Made by a program: the position numbers and the translations under genes. The notes beneath the pieces are model-generated. The model saw nothing but the letters and a program-made list of their open reading frames with translations. It did no database searches and was not told the origin of the DNA. From JBBIKU01 sp037445245 (GTDB lineage: Bacteria; Chloroflexota; Anaerolineae; Anaerolineales; Anaerolineaceae), in NCBI GenBank assembly GCA_037445245.1, contig JBBIKU010000039.1:1-16159 (forward strand): DNA of 16,159 nucleotides, given 5' to 3'. Below are positions 7,317-13,778 of the stretch, one piece after another. How positions within the stretch are numbered: the first letter of the stretch is position 1; the number at the start of each line of letters is the position of its first letter.

Positions 7317-7826
7317 TTGAACATACCAGTCGAAGATCAGGGTGCCGATCTCAATCGTTATCGAATTATTCCGCGGACGCTGATCTTTGTGTTTGATGCC
7401 GATGGGCGGGTGTTGCTGTTGAGAGGGTCGGCTGACAAGCGTTTATGGGCGAACCGCTACAATGGTATTGGTGGGCACATTGAGCCGGGAGAGGATGTTC
7501 TCTCATCAGCGCGCCGCGAATTGAGGGAAGAAACCGGCATTGCGGCTGTGGCGTTGCGCCTGTGCGGAACACTGCTGGTGGATACGCAATCGGATATCGG
7601 GATTGGAATTTTCGTCTTTCGCGGCGAATATTCCGGGCAGGCGTTGACTGCATCCGGCGAGGGTCAACTGGAATGGCTGGATCCAGATTGTCTAAGTGAG
7701 GTAAAACTGGTCGAAGATGTTCCTCACCTTCTGGCACAAATCGCTGCCATGAAGCCGGGCGACGCTCCCTTTTCTGCCCGCTCGTTTTACGACGAAAGCG
7801 GGCAGCTCCATATTGAGTTCTGTTAA
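7317..7826 (+). CDS. Nudix hydrolase (MutT-like)
   Basis: Nudix proteins hydrolyse a nucleoside diphosphate linked to another group, often cleaning up oxidised nucleotides. The full Nudix box is present at codons for G-x5-E-x7-REL-x-EE-x-GI (GGHIEPGED ... RRELREETGI), with the metal-binding glutamates of REELEE type intact. The domain begins at RYRIIPRTLIFVF and the box is preceded by ANRYNGIG. Start is uncertain: an in-frame ATG at 7263 lies in the loop of the terminator hairpin, so I prefer TTG at 7317, giving about 169 residues. A possible -10 (TATTAT, 7297-7302) sits within the terminator tail with only a poor -35, leaving a very short leader. The gene ends tail to tail with rsmD, the stops sharing TTAA. 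The substrate is not predictable from the sequence. Confidence 0.88.
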   Translation: MNIPVEDQGADLNRYRIIPRTLIFVFDADGRVLLLRGSADKRLWANRYNGIGGHIEPGEDVLSSARRELREETGIAAVALRLCGTLLVDTQSDIGIGIFVFRGEYSGQALTASGEGQLEWLDPDCLSEVKLVEDVPHLLAQIAAMKPGDAPFSARSFYDESGQLHIEFC

Positions 7827-8386
7827 TCCAAATTTTTCTTGAAGAAGACCAGCAAAGTGCTGCCATAGCGGCGCTGGTCGAATTCGATAAACGCCGGGCA
7901 TTCCGGCGAGCGATATTCAAGCGGATCGATCTGTACCACAATCCAGCCGTTGTCTGCCAGCCATTTTGAGTTTTTTTCAAGCGCCTGTAAAGCATAGCGC
8001 CAGATGTCTTTGTACTGCGGCGGGGCGATGTAAATGTAATCAAAAGACCGGGCGGGTGGTTTGGCAAGGTGGGCAAGGGCATCGGCGCGCAGCACTTCTG
8101 CCCGCTGCGCAAGTTGGGTGTGTTCCAGGTTGGCTTTGATGGTGTCTGCGGCGGGGCGGTGAAGGTCGATGAAGCGTACAAAACGCGCCCCGCGGCTGAG
8201 AGCCTCGATCCCGACGCTGCCGGTTCCTCCAAACAGGTCTAAAAAATCGGCGTCGATGATGCCCTTACCGAGAATGTTGAACAACGCTTCTTTCGCCCGG
8301 TCTGTGATCGGGCGGGTGACGTTGCCGGGAACATCTCGCAGGCGCATGCCCTTGGCGCTACCGGCAATGATACGGGGTGTGCTCAA
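7823..8386 (-). CDS. rsmD: 16S rRNA (guanine966-N2)-methyltransferase RsmD, variant motif IV
   Basis: 187 residues, the normal RsmD length. The family methylates G966 of 16S rRNA in the small subunit (EC 2.1.1.171). Landmarks: RIIAGSAKGMRL (5-16), RPITDRAKEALFNIL (25-39), SAM-binding motif FLDLFGGTGSVGIEALSRGA (48-67) and the substrate-pocket region DYIYIAPPQYKDIW. Standard RsmD has D/N-PPY at this last site; here it is APPQ (121-124), so the acidic or amide residue and the aromatic residue of motif IV are both replaced. Start is TTG at 8386, fixed by AGGAGG at 8391-8396. The gene is last in the minus-strand operon, 19 bases after the UroD-like gene, and converges on the Nudix gene. The usual neighbour coaD is absent. 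Confidence 0.9.
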   Translation of the reverse strand: MSTPRIIAGSAKGMRLRDVPGNVTRPITDRAKEALFNILGKGIIDADFLDLFGGTGSVGIEALSRGARFVRFIDLHRPAADTIKANLEHTQLAQRAEVLRADALAHLAKPPARSFDYIYIAPPQYKDIWRYALQALEKNSKWLADNGWIVVQIDPLEYRSPECPAFIEFDQRRYGSTLLVFFKKNLD

Positions 8387-8390
8387 CCAG

Positions 8391-8396
8391 CCTCCT
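8391..8396 (-). promoter_or_regulatory. Shine-Dalgarno site fixing the TTG start of rsmD
   Basis: On the minus strand AGGAGG stands 4 bases before TTG at 8386. There is no ATG in the right frame nearby, and the protein from this TTG begins with the conserved RIIAG stretch at residue 5, so the non-standard start is well supported. Confidence 0.75.
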
Positions 8397-8405
8397 GCAT
8401 CGCCT

Positions 8406-9395
8406 TCATTCCATGCTCTGGCGTGCGGCTTGGATATTGGCGTGGGGTGCGATGATGGGGAGCACGCAGCCGGTGCCTAGAATGAAGCGCCTTCCTCCGG
8501 TTTGGCGAATTGCCTGGCGCGCTTCGGTGGTGACGGTGGTGGGATTGCCAATCGTGAGGGTCTCCCAGCGCTGCAACCCACCGCACACCACGCCAGGAAA
8601 ACGTTTTTGTGCTTCGGCAAGAGATGGTGGAGTGTGACGGTCGTGCCAGTTGAGGATTTGAACCGGGTAATCCGCTACCAGGTCGAACATGATGTCTTCC
8701 CCGTGGATGTGCGCCATGTTCAACCACAGGTCTTGGGCAGCTTGCAGCACTTGCAGGTCATAGGCTTTACCGAACGTTAAAAATTCATCCTCGGAGAGCA
8801 GGTTGTAGGTGGCGTGCTGGGTTGCGAAAAAGATTCCGGTTATTTGTAGCCGCTTTGCCTCTTCGATGAAACGGAGGGTGCTTTCGGCGATGCGTTTTAA
8901 GCCGGCGTGAAGCGCATCGGGGTACTGGCGCAGATGCAGGTGGAGCTTGTCTTTGCCGATCAGGTTCTTAGCCTGTGCGAGGGGGCTGAAGATGGTCTGG
9001 AGGATAGGGGTGTGCGGTGCGAACTCGCGTATCAGCAATTGCAAACAGGTCAATTGTTCGCCCAGGTGACCTTTTCTGGGATCCAGTATCTTCAAACGCG
9101 TCCAATCGTCCGCTTTTTGGATAGCGAACTTGTTGTAATCACGAGTGCCTTCGAAATTGCCGTTCCATTGGTCCTCGACGCCCCAGTCTTTGATGCAGAA
9201 AGACGACGCGGGCGTGACTTTGATTAGATCAAAGTCGTAGAGGCGTTGAAAGTGGCTGATGGCAGCGGCGAGTGCATCGGGGGTCTGATCGTCGACCGGG
9301 AAATGCCGCCACAATGCCACGGGGACGCGGCTGGTTTTTTCACCTGCCAGACAACGTTCGAGTTGTTGGCGATGGGTCAGGGGTGGGTTCATCAT
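8406..9395 (-). CDS. Uroporphyrinogen decarboxylase (URO-D)-like protein, not canonical HemE
   Basis: 329 residues with the overall pattern of the URO-D/MtaA superfamily: an N-terminal RVPVALWRHFPVDD where HemE carries RQAGRY, a DLIKVTP strand, DDWTRLKILDP, SPLAQAKNL, and a C-terminal TGGRRFILGTGCVLP. The absence of the RQAGRY porphyrinogen-binding motif makes a true haem-pathway enzyme unlikely. H229-I-H231 (HIHGED) and C310 (GTGC) occupy positions like the His-x-Cys and Cys zinc ligands of methylcobamide:CoM methyltransferases, so a zinc-dependent methyl-transfer or corrinoid-related role is possible but not shown. ATG at 9395 overlaps the stop of the upstream ATPase gene (ATGA), implying coupled translation; GGAG lies about 9 bases upstream. 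rsmD follows 19 bases later. Confidence 0.82.
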   Translation of the reverse strand: MMNPPLTHRQQLERCLAGEKTSRVPVALWRHFPVDDQTPDALAAAISHFQRLYDFDLIKVTPASSFCIKDWGVEDQWNGNFEGTRDYNKFAIQKADDWTRLKILDPRKGHLGEQLTCLQLLIREFAPHTPILQTIFSPLAQAKNLIGKDKLHLHLRQYPDALHAGLKRIAESTLRFIEEAKRLQITGIFFATQHATYNLLSEDEFLTFGKAYDLQVLQAAQDLWLNMAHIHGEDIMFDLVADYPVQILNWHDRHTPPSLAEAQKRFPGVVCGGLQRWETLTIGNPTTVTTEARQAIRQTGGRRFILGTGCVLPIIAPHANIQAARQSME

Positions 9396-10654
9396 GTTTT
9401 TTTCTCCACAGGGGGGTGGCGTGATTTCTTCTTACGCGTTTTAAGCGGGATGACCCTGTTCAATGTTTCGGTTAGGGTGCTGTCCTGACGGGCTTGTTGC
9501 TCAAAGAATTGGTTCATAAACTCTGAACTTCGCATTCGTAACGCCAGCGGCGCGACCCAGCGTAGATCGTCCAGCGCAACTTGCTTCCTGCCGTCAGCCG
9601 CGGCGTAGGCTCGTGCCGCTTCAAACAGCGTGATTTCTGCCCGCAGCGAATCGATCTTGAGTTGTTGGATCAATTGAATTCCGATTTGGCTGACCTCTGC
9701 GGGTATTCTGACCTCTGGCAGCGAGTTTTGGGCGGCAATCAATTCGCGACGAGCGATTTCGGTCTCTTGGGCGTAGCTGGCAATCACCTGGCGCGGCGCT
9801 TCGCGGTAGGCTCTGACCTGTTCGTAGGCGTGTTGTCGTTCGGCAGGGTCTTCCAAGCCGCGAACGATGACACGCAACCCAAAGCGGTCCATGATCTGCG
9901 GTCGCAGATTTCCTTCCTCTGGGTTCATTGAGCCGGTTAGGGTGAAACGGGCGCGGTATGAAGCGGACATTGGTCCGCGGCGCACAGTGTAGTAGCCCAT
10001 GGCGGCGGCGTCCAAAATGGCGTCGATGATCTCATCTGCCAGCAGATTGACTTCATCAATATACAAGATGTTCTGGTCAGCCTGGGAAAGCAATCCCCGT
10101 TTGAGCCGCAGCCGCTCGTGAGCCAGGGCGCGCTCGTCGATCCCGCCGATGACGTCTTCCAGGCGTGCGTTAAGTGGCAGTTCGATAAGGCGCGCTCGTT
10201 CAATGATGAAAAGCGGTTTGCCTTCGGCGTATTTTCGGGTGCAGTCCGGACAGATGGCGTCAATCCCCCCGCTTTCCATGTCTTCGGGCATGCAGCCATA
10301 ATGACAGGCGCTGCGTCGGACATCGGGCAACAAATCGATCAGGCTGCGCACAGCGGTGGTCTTCCCGGTGCCGCGTGGACCAATCAAAAGTACGCCACCA
10401 ACTGCAGGGTTGATCAAAGCCAGCAAAAGCGCCAGCTTCATCTCGTGTTGACCTACCAGACTCAAGAAGGGGAACGGTAAAACCTCGGCGATCCCGGAGT
10501 CTTCACCCGGGTAATCTAAATCCGGTGTGCGACCGGTGACCATGTTGATCAATTCGCGCAGCGAACGAACCTGGGACGTTTTCCCGGGGCTTGAATCCTC
10601 GTCGGGCGTTTGGGTGTGGCTGTCAGCTCCCTCGTGTTGTGGTAAATCAGCCAT
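9392..10654 (-). CDS. Magnesium-chelatase subunit I-like AAA+ ATPase
   Basis: 420 residues with a ChlI/BchI-type AAA+ module: Walker A GPRGTGKT (92-99), Walker B ILYIDE (196-201), VNLLADEIIDAILDAA, sensor-1 asparagine in GSMNPEEGNLRP (N244), arginine finger in MDRFGL (R257) and sensor-2 arginine in SLRAEI (R338). Between Walker A and the second conserved block is a four-cysteine cluster C117-x3-C121-x13-C135-x2-C138, similar in place to the cysteines of BchI and able to bind a metal or act as a redox switch. In chelatases subunit I works with a VWA-domain subunit D; none is present here, so a MoxR-like or chaperone-type role is as likely as metal insertion. Start ATG 10654 has CGGAA upstream. 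As read it overlaps gtrA by 106 bases, but the overlap vanishes if gtrA is frame-corrected. Confidence 0.87.
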   Translation of the reverse strand: MADLPQHEGADSHTQTPDEDSSPGKTSQVRSLRELINMVTGRTPDLDYPGEDSGIAEVLPFPFLSLVGQHEMKLALLLALINPAVGGVLLIGPRGTGKTTAVRSLIDLLPDVRRSACHYGCMPEDMESGGIDAICPDCTRKYAEGKPLFIIERARLIELPLNARLEDVIGGIDERALAHERLRLKRGLLSQADQNILYIDEVNLLADEIIDAILDAAAMGYYTVRRGPMSASYRARFTLTGSMNPEEGNLRPQIMDRFGLRVIVRGLEDPAERQHAYEQVRAYREAPRQVIASYAQETEIARRELIAAQNSLPEVRIPAEVSQIGIQLIQQLKIDSLRAEITLFEAARAYAAADGRKQVALDDLRWVAPLALRMRSSEFMNQFFEQQARQDSTLTETLNRVIPLKTRKKKSRHPPVEKKT

Positions 10655-11118
10655 ATGGAATTCCGATCAGTCGACGTCGCTGTAAGTCCAAAAACGATTA
10701 GCAAAAAATTCCACAGCATCACCACCAGGATCGCCAGCGCCAGGGTGAGGTTGTGCCCCGCCACGATGGGAGAAAGCGACGCGGGGGGTAAGACCAACTC
10801 GCTAAAGCGGATCAACCAACCTTCCAGTGTGGCGAACATCCCCACCCGGATGCCAAGCCCCAGTACGCTAATGATCAAAAACTGACCCATTTGCTGCGCC
10901 AGCGGTTTGGAGCGCGAGTCGGGATAAGTCCAGTAGCGATTCCCGGTGAAATTACTGGCTACGGCAGCCAGAAATGAGATTGTGCTGGCAAGGATAGAGG
11001 AAAATTGAAGCGGGATGGTCAATAGATTGAAAACCCCAAAATCGATCACCGCTCCGAAGGCACCGACCGCGGCGAAACGGAAGAAACGCGTCCGTTCCCT
11101 GGTGTTGGAAAGGATCAT
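10549..11118 (-). CDS. GtrA-family membrane protein, C-terminus apparently frameshifted
   Basis: GtrA proteins are small four-helix membrane proteins thought to move or hold polyprenyl-linked sugars in envelope glycan pathways. FFRFAAVGAFGAVIDFGVFNL starts helix one after a short charged N-terminus, NFTGNRYWTY is the canonical NRxWTF motif after helix two, and the fourth helix ends in LWNF. As read the protein then continues LLIVFGL and a 40-residue polar tail to 189 residues. One extra base in the T6 run (plus-strand A6 at 10703-10708) would instead give FFANRFWTYSDVD and a stop at 10669-10667, a textbook GtrA ending of 150 residues. I therefore believe the intact gene is 10667-11118. Start ATG 11118 overlaps the stop of the decarboxylase-like gene (ATGA) and has GGGG upstream. 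A longer open frame back to 11193 is not needed. Confidence 0.85.
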   Translation of the reverse strand: MILSNTRERTRFFRFAAVGAFGAVIDFGVFNLLTIPLQFSSILASTISFLAAVASNFTGNRYWTYPDSRSKPLAQQMGQFLIISVLGLGIRVGMFATLEGWLIRFSELVLPPASLSPIVAGHNLTLALAILVVMLWNFLLIVFGLTATSTDRNSIWLIYHNTRELTATPKRPTRIQAPGKRPRFVRCAN

Positions 11119-12074
11119 CCCAGCCCCATTTTTTCTTTGAAGTAAGGAATCGTGAGCCGAATCCCTTGTTCCAGTGAAATCGTTGGTTGCCATCCAAGAT
11201 ATTCCTTTGCGCGGGTGATATCAGGCTGGCGACGCTCGGGGTCGTCGCCTAGGCGGGAGGTCTGTTCGGTTACAATCCCTGCTTTATTATCGAGAATGCG
11301 GTTGATCCATTCGGCGAAGGCAGCGATTGTGATCTCATCCGGGTTGCCGATATTGACCGGCACGTGAATATCGGACAGCAGCAGGCGATAGACCCCTTCG
11401 ATCAAATCGTCCACGTAACAAAAACTACGGGTCTGGTCGCCCTCGCCGTACACGGTGAGCGGTTTGCCCAGCAACGCCTGTTGAATGAAGTTGGGGACAA
11501 CCCGTCCGTCATCCAGGCGCATTCGAGGTCCATAGGTATTGAAAATGCGCACAATGCGGGTATCCAGACCGTGATAACGGTGATATGCCATCGTCAGAGC
11601 TTCGGCAAAGCGTTTGGCTTCATCGTAGACCGAACGAACCCCGATCGGGTCGGCGTGTCCCCAGTAGGTCTCTTTTTGGGGATGCTCCTGGGGGTTGCCA
11701 TAGATTTCACTGGTCGAAGCCAGCAGATAGCGGGCGTTATGCGCCCGGGCAACGCCGAGGGTGTTGTGGGTACCCAGCGCGCCGGCTTTCATGGTCTGGA
11801 TTGGCAAATTGACGTAGCCAAAAGGAGAAGCCGGATTAGGGCTGGCGGGGGAGGCGAAGTGCATCACGGCGTCGACCTTGCCCGGCACAAAGATGAAGTT
11901 TGCTACATCGTGGCGGATAAAAAGAAAATTATCGGCGTCTGCCAGCGGTTCGAGATTGTCGGGACTGCCGGTGATGAAGTTATCCATTCCAATCACCTGA
12001 TGCCCTTCTGCAAGCAGCCGTTCACATAGATGGGACCCCAAAAAGCCGGCGGCGCCGGTGACCAGCACTCTCAT
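11115..12074 (-). CDS. NAD-dependent sugar-nucleotide enzyme, UDP-glucuronate decarboxylase (UXS) type
   Basis: 319 residues of the extended SDR family. Rossmann motif TGAAGFLGSHL (6-16), D31 for NAD ribose, catalytic S122-E123 (STSEIYG) and Y150-x3-K154 (VYDEAKR). Glutamate at 123 in the SEIYG stretch, GVRSVYDEAKRFAE and FNTYGPRMRLDDGRVV are typical of UDP-xylose synthases, which oxidise UDP-glucuronate at C4, decarboxylate it at C6 and reduce it to UDP-xylose (EC 4.1.1.35). The DDPERRQPD segment (277-285) carries the arginine pair used for the UDP-sugar. Start ATG 12074 has AAGAGG upstream; the open frame runs 32 codons further but begins without homology. It lies 28 bases after the propeller lipoprotein and overlaps gtrA by ATGA, placing it in an envelope-sugar context. 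A related epimerase is possible. Confidence 0.85.
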   Translation of the reverse strand: MRVLVTGAAGFLGSHLCERLLAEGHQVIGMDNFITGSPDNLEPLADADNFLFIRHDVANFIFVPGKVDAVMHFASPASPNPASPFGYVNLPIQTMKAGALGTHNTLGVARAHNARYLLASTSEIYGNPQEHPQKETYWGHADPIGVRSVYDEAKRFAEALTMAYHRYHGLDTRIVRIFNTYGPRMRLDDGRVVPNFIQQALLGKPLTVYGEGDQTRSFCYVDDLIEGVYRLLLSDIHVPVNIGNPDEITIAAFAEWINRILDNKAGIVTEQTSRLGDDPERRQPDITRAKEYLGWQPTISLEQGIRLTIPYFKEKMGLG

Positions 12075-12102
12075 CGATAGCCTCTTCACACTAGCATGTT
12101 TT

Positions 12103-13716
12103 TTATTTCCAGTCGATTTTGCCGATTGAGCCGTCTCCGGTGATCTGTTGCGCCTGACCGCTCTCGACATTGAGCAACCACAGGTTGCCCTGATAGATCA
12201 GTGCCAGCCAGGGGACGTTTCCGGCGGCGGTTGTGGGCTGCCAGACAACTTGCTGAGGGTCCATCCCGGGCGAGCCAGAGGGGGGGAATACGGTCTGACG
12301 GTTGGAGCCGTCCTGATTCATGAGCAGTAAACGGTAACGGCTGCTTTCGCTTTGATCGGGAAAGATCGCCTGCAGCACAGCCACGTAAAAGCGCCCGTCA
12401 GCCAGGTAGGGCGAAGGCGAAGGGTAGGCAAACATGCCGCTTTGAGGGATCAGCTCGACCACGTGCCCGCTTTCCAGGATGACAGCCGACACATCGAAAA
12501 GCGGCGAGGCTTCGGCGCTTGTCAGTCCCGCCATGGCTGCGTGGGTGACAACGTAAAGGATGCTGCCATCCTCCGACCACCCGAGCGGGGGTACCCACGC
12601 CCAATCGCTGCGAGTCTGGTAAGGGATGATTTCTAACAGCGGTTGCAACTGGTCTTTTTCGAGATCGACGAGTCCTACGCTGTCGGGGCGGGCATAGGCG
12701 AGCTGGCTGCCGTTGCCAGACCAAGCGTAATGGGTGCCCCACCAGCCGTAAATGCCGCCCGAGTTGGTTTCGATGACTTGGCGGGATCGAATGATATTCC
12801 CGGCGCTGGTGATCGTGACCAGATGCAGATCGTTGTTGGCTTGCCATCCCGGGGCGGTCGGGCGCGGTTCAACGGTCGAGTAGGCAAAGGTTAAGGCGGT
12901 CGACCTGGGCGACCAGCCCGCAAAATGTGCCACATTCTGGATGCGCAGATTGATTGGGCGGGGAGATGGTTGGGTGGTGTTGACGATCCACAATGCGTTG
13001 AGACTCTCCCCAGGTTCACCCTCGCTCTTACGGGAATAGAGCAACCATTCTCCATCCGGAGAAAGGGAGAATACCCGTCCATCCAGATCACCACTGGTCA
13101 CCAGCGGGCGACGTTCGCCGGTGGTGTCGCGCATGATCCAGGCATTGCCGCCGGAAGTGTATGCCAGTGATCCTGTGATTGGGACTGCCATGAAAGGTGT
13201 TTGCACACCGACCATGACAATCTCGGGACGAGCCTCCTCAATTGTGGTCGATTTGAAAAAAGCACGGGAAACTTCGATCCCGTCTTCGATCAAAATGCGA
13301 TAGGTGTCTTGGCGGATGCCGTTGGCGCCAGCCTGAATCAACAGGGTCTGTCCCTCCGGCAGCGATTCGTTGCGCACCGTCTGGCGTTCGAAGGGGATGG
13401 TGGTTTCTTCCACCTCAAACGCTTCCTGTACGCGGGTCACCTGGATCACATCCTGATCGTTCAGCAGGGCGTAGGGGGGTGGATTGACCCGATCCAAACT
13501 CTCGAGAGCGATCCCCTGCTGGTCGAGGGCGAATTGCACCGTGGCTCCAGCGGGGACTTTGACCAGTTTTTGCTCGCCGCCGACGAAAATGGACACGGTA
13601 ATCTGATCGCTGGCGGACGACGGGGTGCAAGCGGCGATCAAGGTGACGAATAATCCAGCCAGCAACAACCAGCGCCTCGCAAAGGTGATCGGTTTATGAG
13701 GATCGCTCGTCAACAT
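12103..13716 (-). CDS. Lipoprotein with DUF348, G5 and beta-propeller domains
   Basis: 537 residues. Residues 1-29 are a signal peptide with a lipobox ending at C30 (TLIAAC), so the protein should be anchored by lipid outside the membrane. Residues ~38-96 look like a DUF348 domain (VSIFVGGEQK ... LNDQDVIQVTRV) and ~98-170 like a G5 domain (FEVEETTIPFERQTV ... IEEARPEIVMVG), the pair found in YabE and resuscitation-promoting-factor proteins that bind cell-wall material. The rest resembles a TolB/WD40-type propeller with repeated SPDGEWLLYSR, GWSPRSTALTFAY, AWSGNGSQLAYAR, GWSEDGSILYVV and VWQP blades. Start ATG 13716 has GGAGA ~15 bases upstream, rather far. Function is probably wall sensing or binding; no catalytic site is visible. 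Domain names come from pattern recognition and need a profile search. Confidence 0.78.
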   Translation of the reverse strand: MLTSDPHKPITFARRWLLLAGLFVTLIAACTPSSASDQITVSIFVGGEQKLVKVPAGATVQFALDQQGIALESLDRVNPPPYALLNDQDVIQVTRVQEAFEVEETTIPFERQTVRNESLPEGQTLLIQAGANGIRQDTYRILIEDGIEVSRAFFKSTTIEEARPEIVMVGVQTPFMAVPITGSLAYTSGGNAWIMRDTTGERRPLVTSGDLDGRVFSLSPDGEWLLYSRKSEGEPGESLNALWIVNTTQPSPRPINLRIQNVAHFAGWSPRSTALTFAYSTVEPRPTAPGWQANNDLHLVTITSAGNIIRSRQVIETNSGGIYGWWGTHYAWSGNGSQLAYARPDSVGLVDLEKDQLQPLLEIIPYQTRSDWAWVPPLGWSEDGSILYVVTHAAMAGLTSAEASPLFDVSAVILESGHVVELIPQSGMFAYPSPSPYLADGRFYVAVLQAIFPDQSESSRYRLLLMNQDGSNRQTVFPPSGSPGMDPQQVVWQPTTAAGNVPWLALIYQGNLWLLNVESGQAQQITGDGSIGKIDWK

Positions 13717-13744
13717 GAAAAAATCTTAAGTCTCCGCTTTATCG

Positions 13745-13750
13745 GGTATA
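13745..13750 (-). promoter_or_regulatory. Possible weak -10 box before the propeller lipoprotein
   Basis: On the minus strand TATACC at 13750-13745 matches four of six bases of the -10 consensus (five of six to the local TATACT) and would start transcription near 13738, with a short leader to ATG 13716. A TG lies two bases further than usual for an extended -10, and no acceptable -35 is seen, so this may only be AT-rich noise within the operon. The plus strand also reads TATAAT at 13747-13752 but faces no gene. Confidence 0.3.
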
Positions 13751-13778
13751 ATCAGCGCGCTGTCGGTTGCGCATGTGC

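Noticed and set aside
7776..7805. CCCGCT...AGCGGG pairing near the end of the Nudix gene as a terminator
   Set aside because: Lies inside the coding region, the inner stem is mismatched, and no T-run follows in either direction.
11119..11193. Longer N-terminus for the GtrA protein
   Set aside because: The 25 extra residues are polar and overlap the decarboxylase-like gene; ATG 11118 forms a clean ATGA junction.
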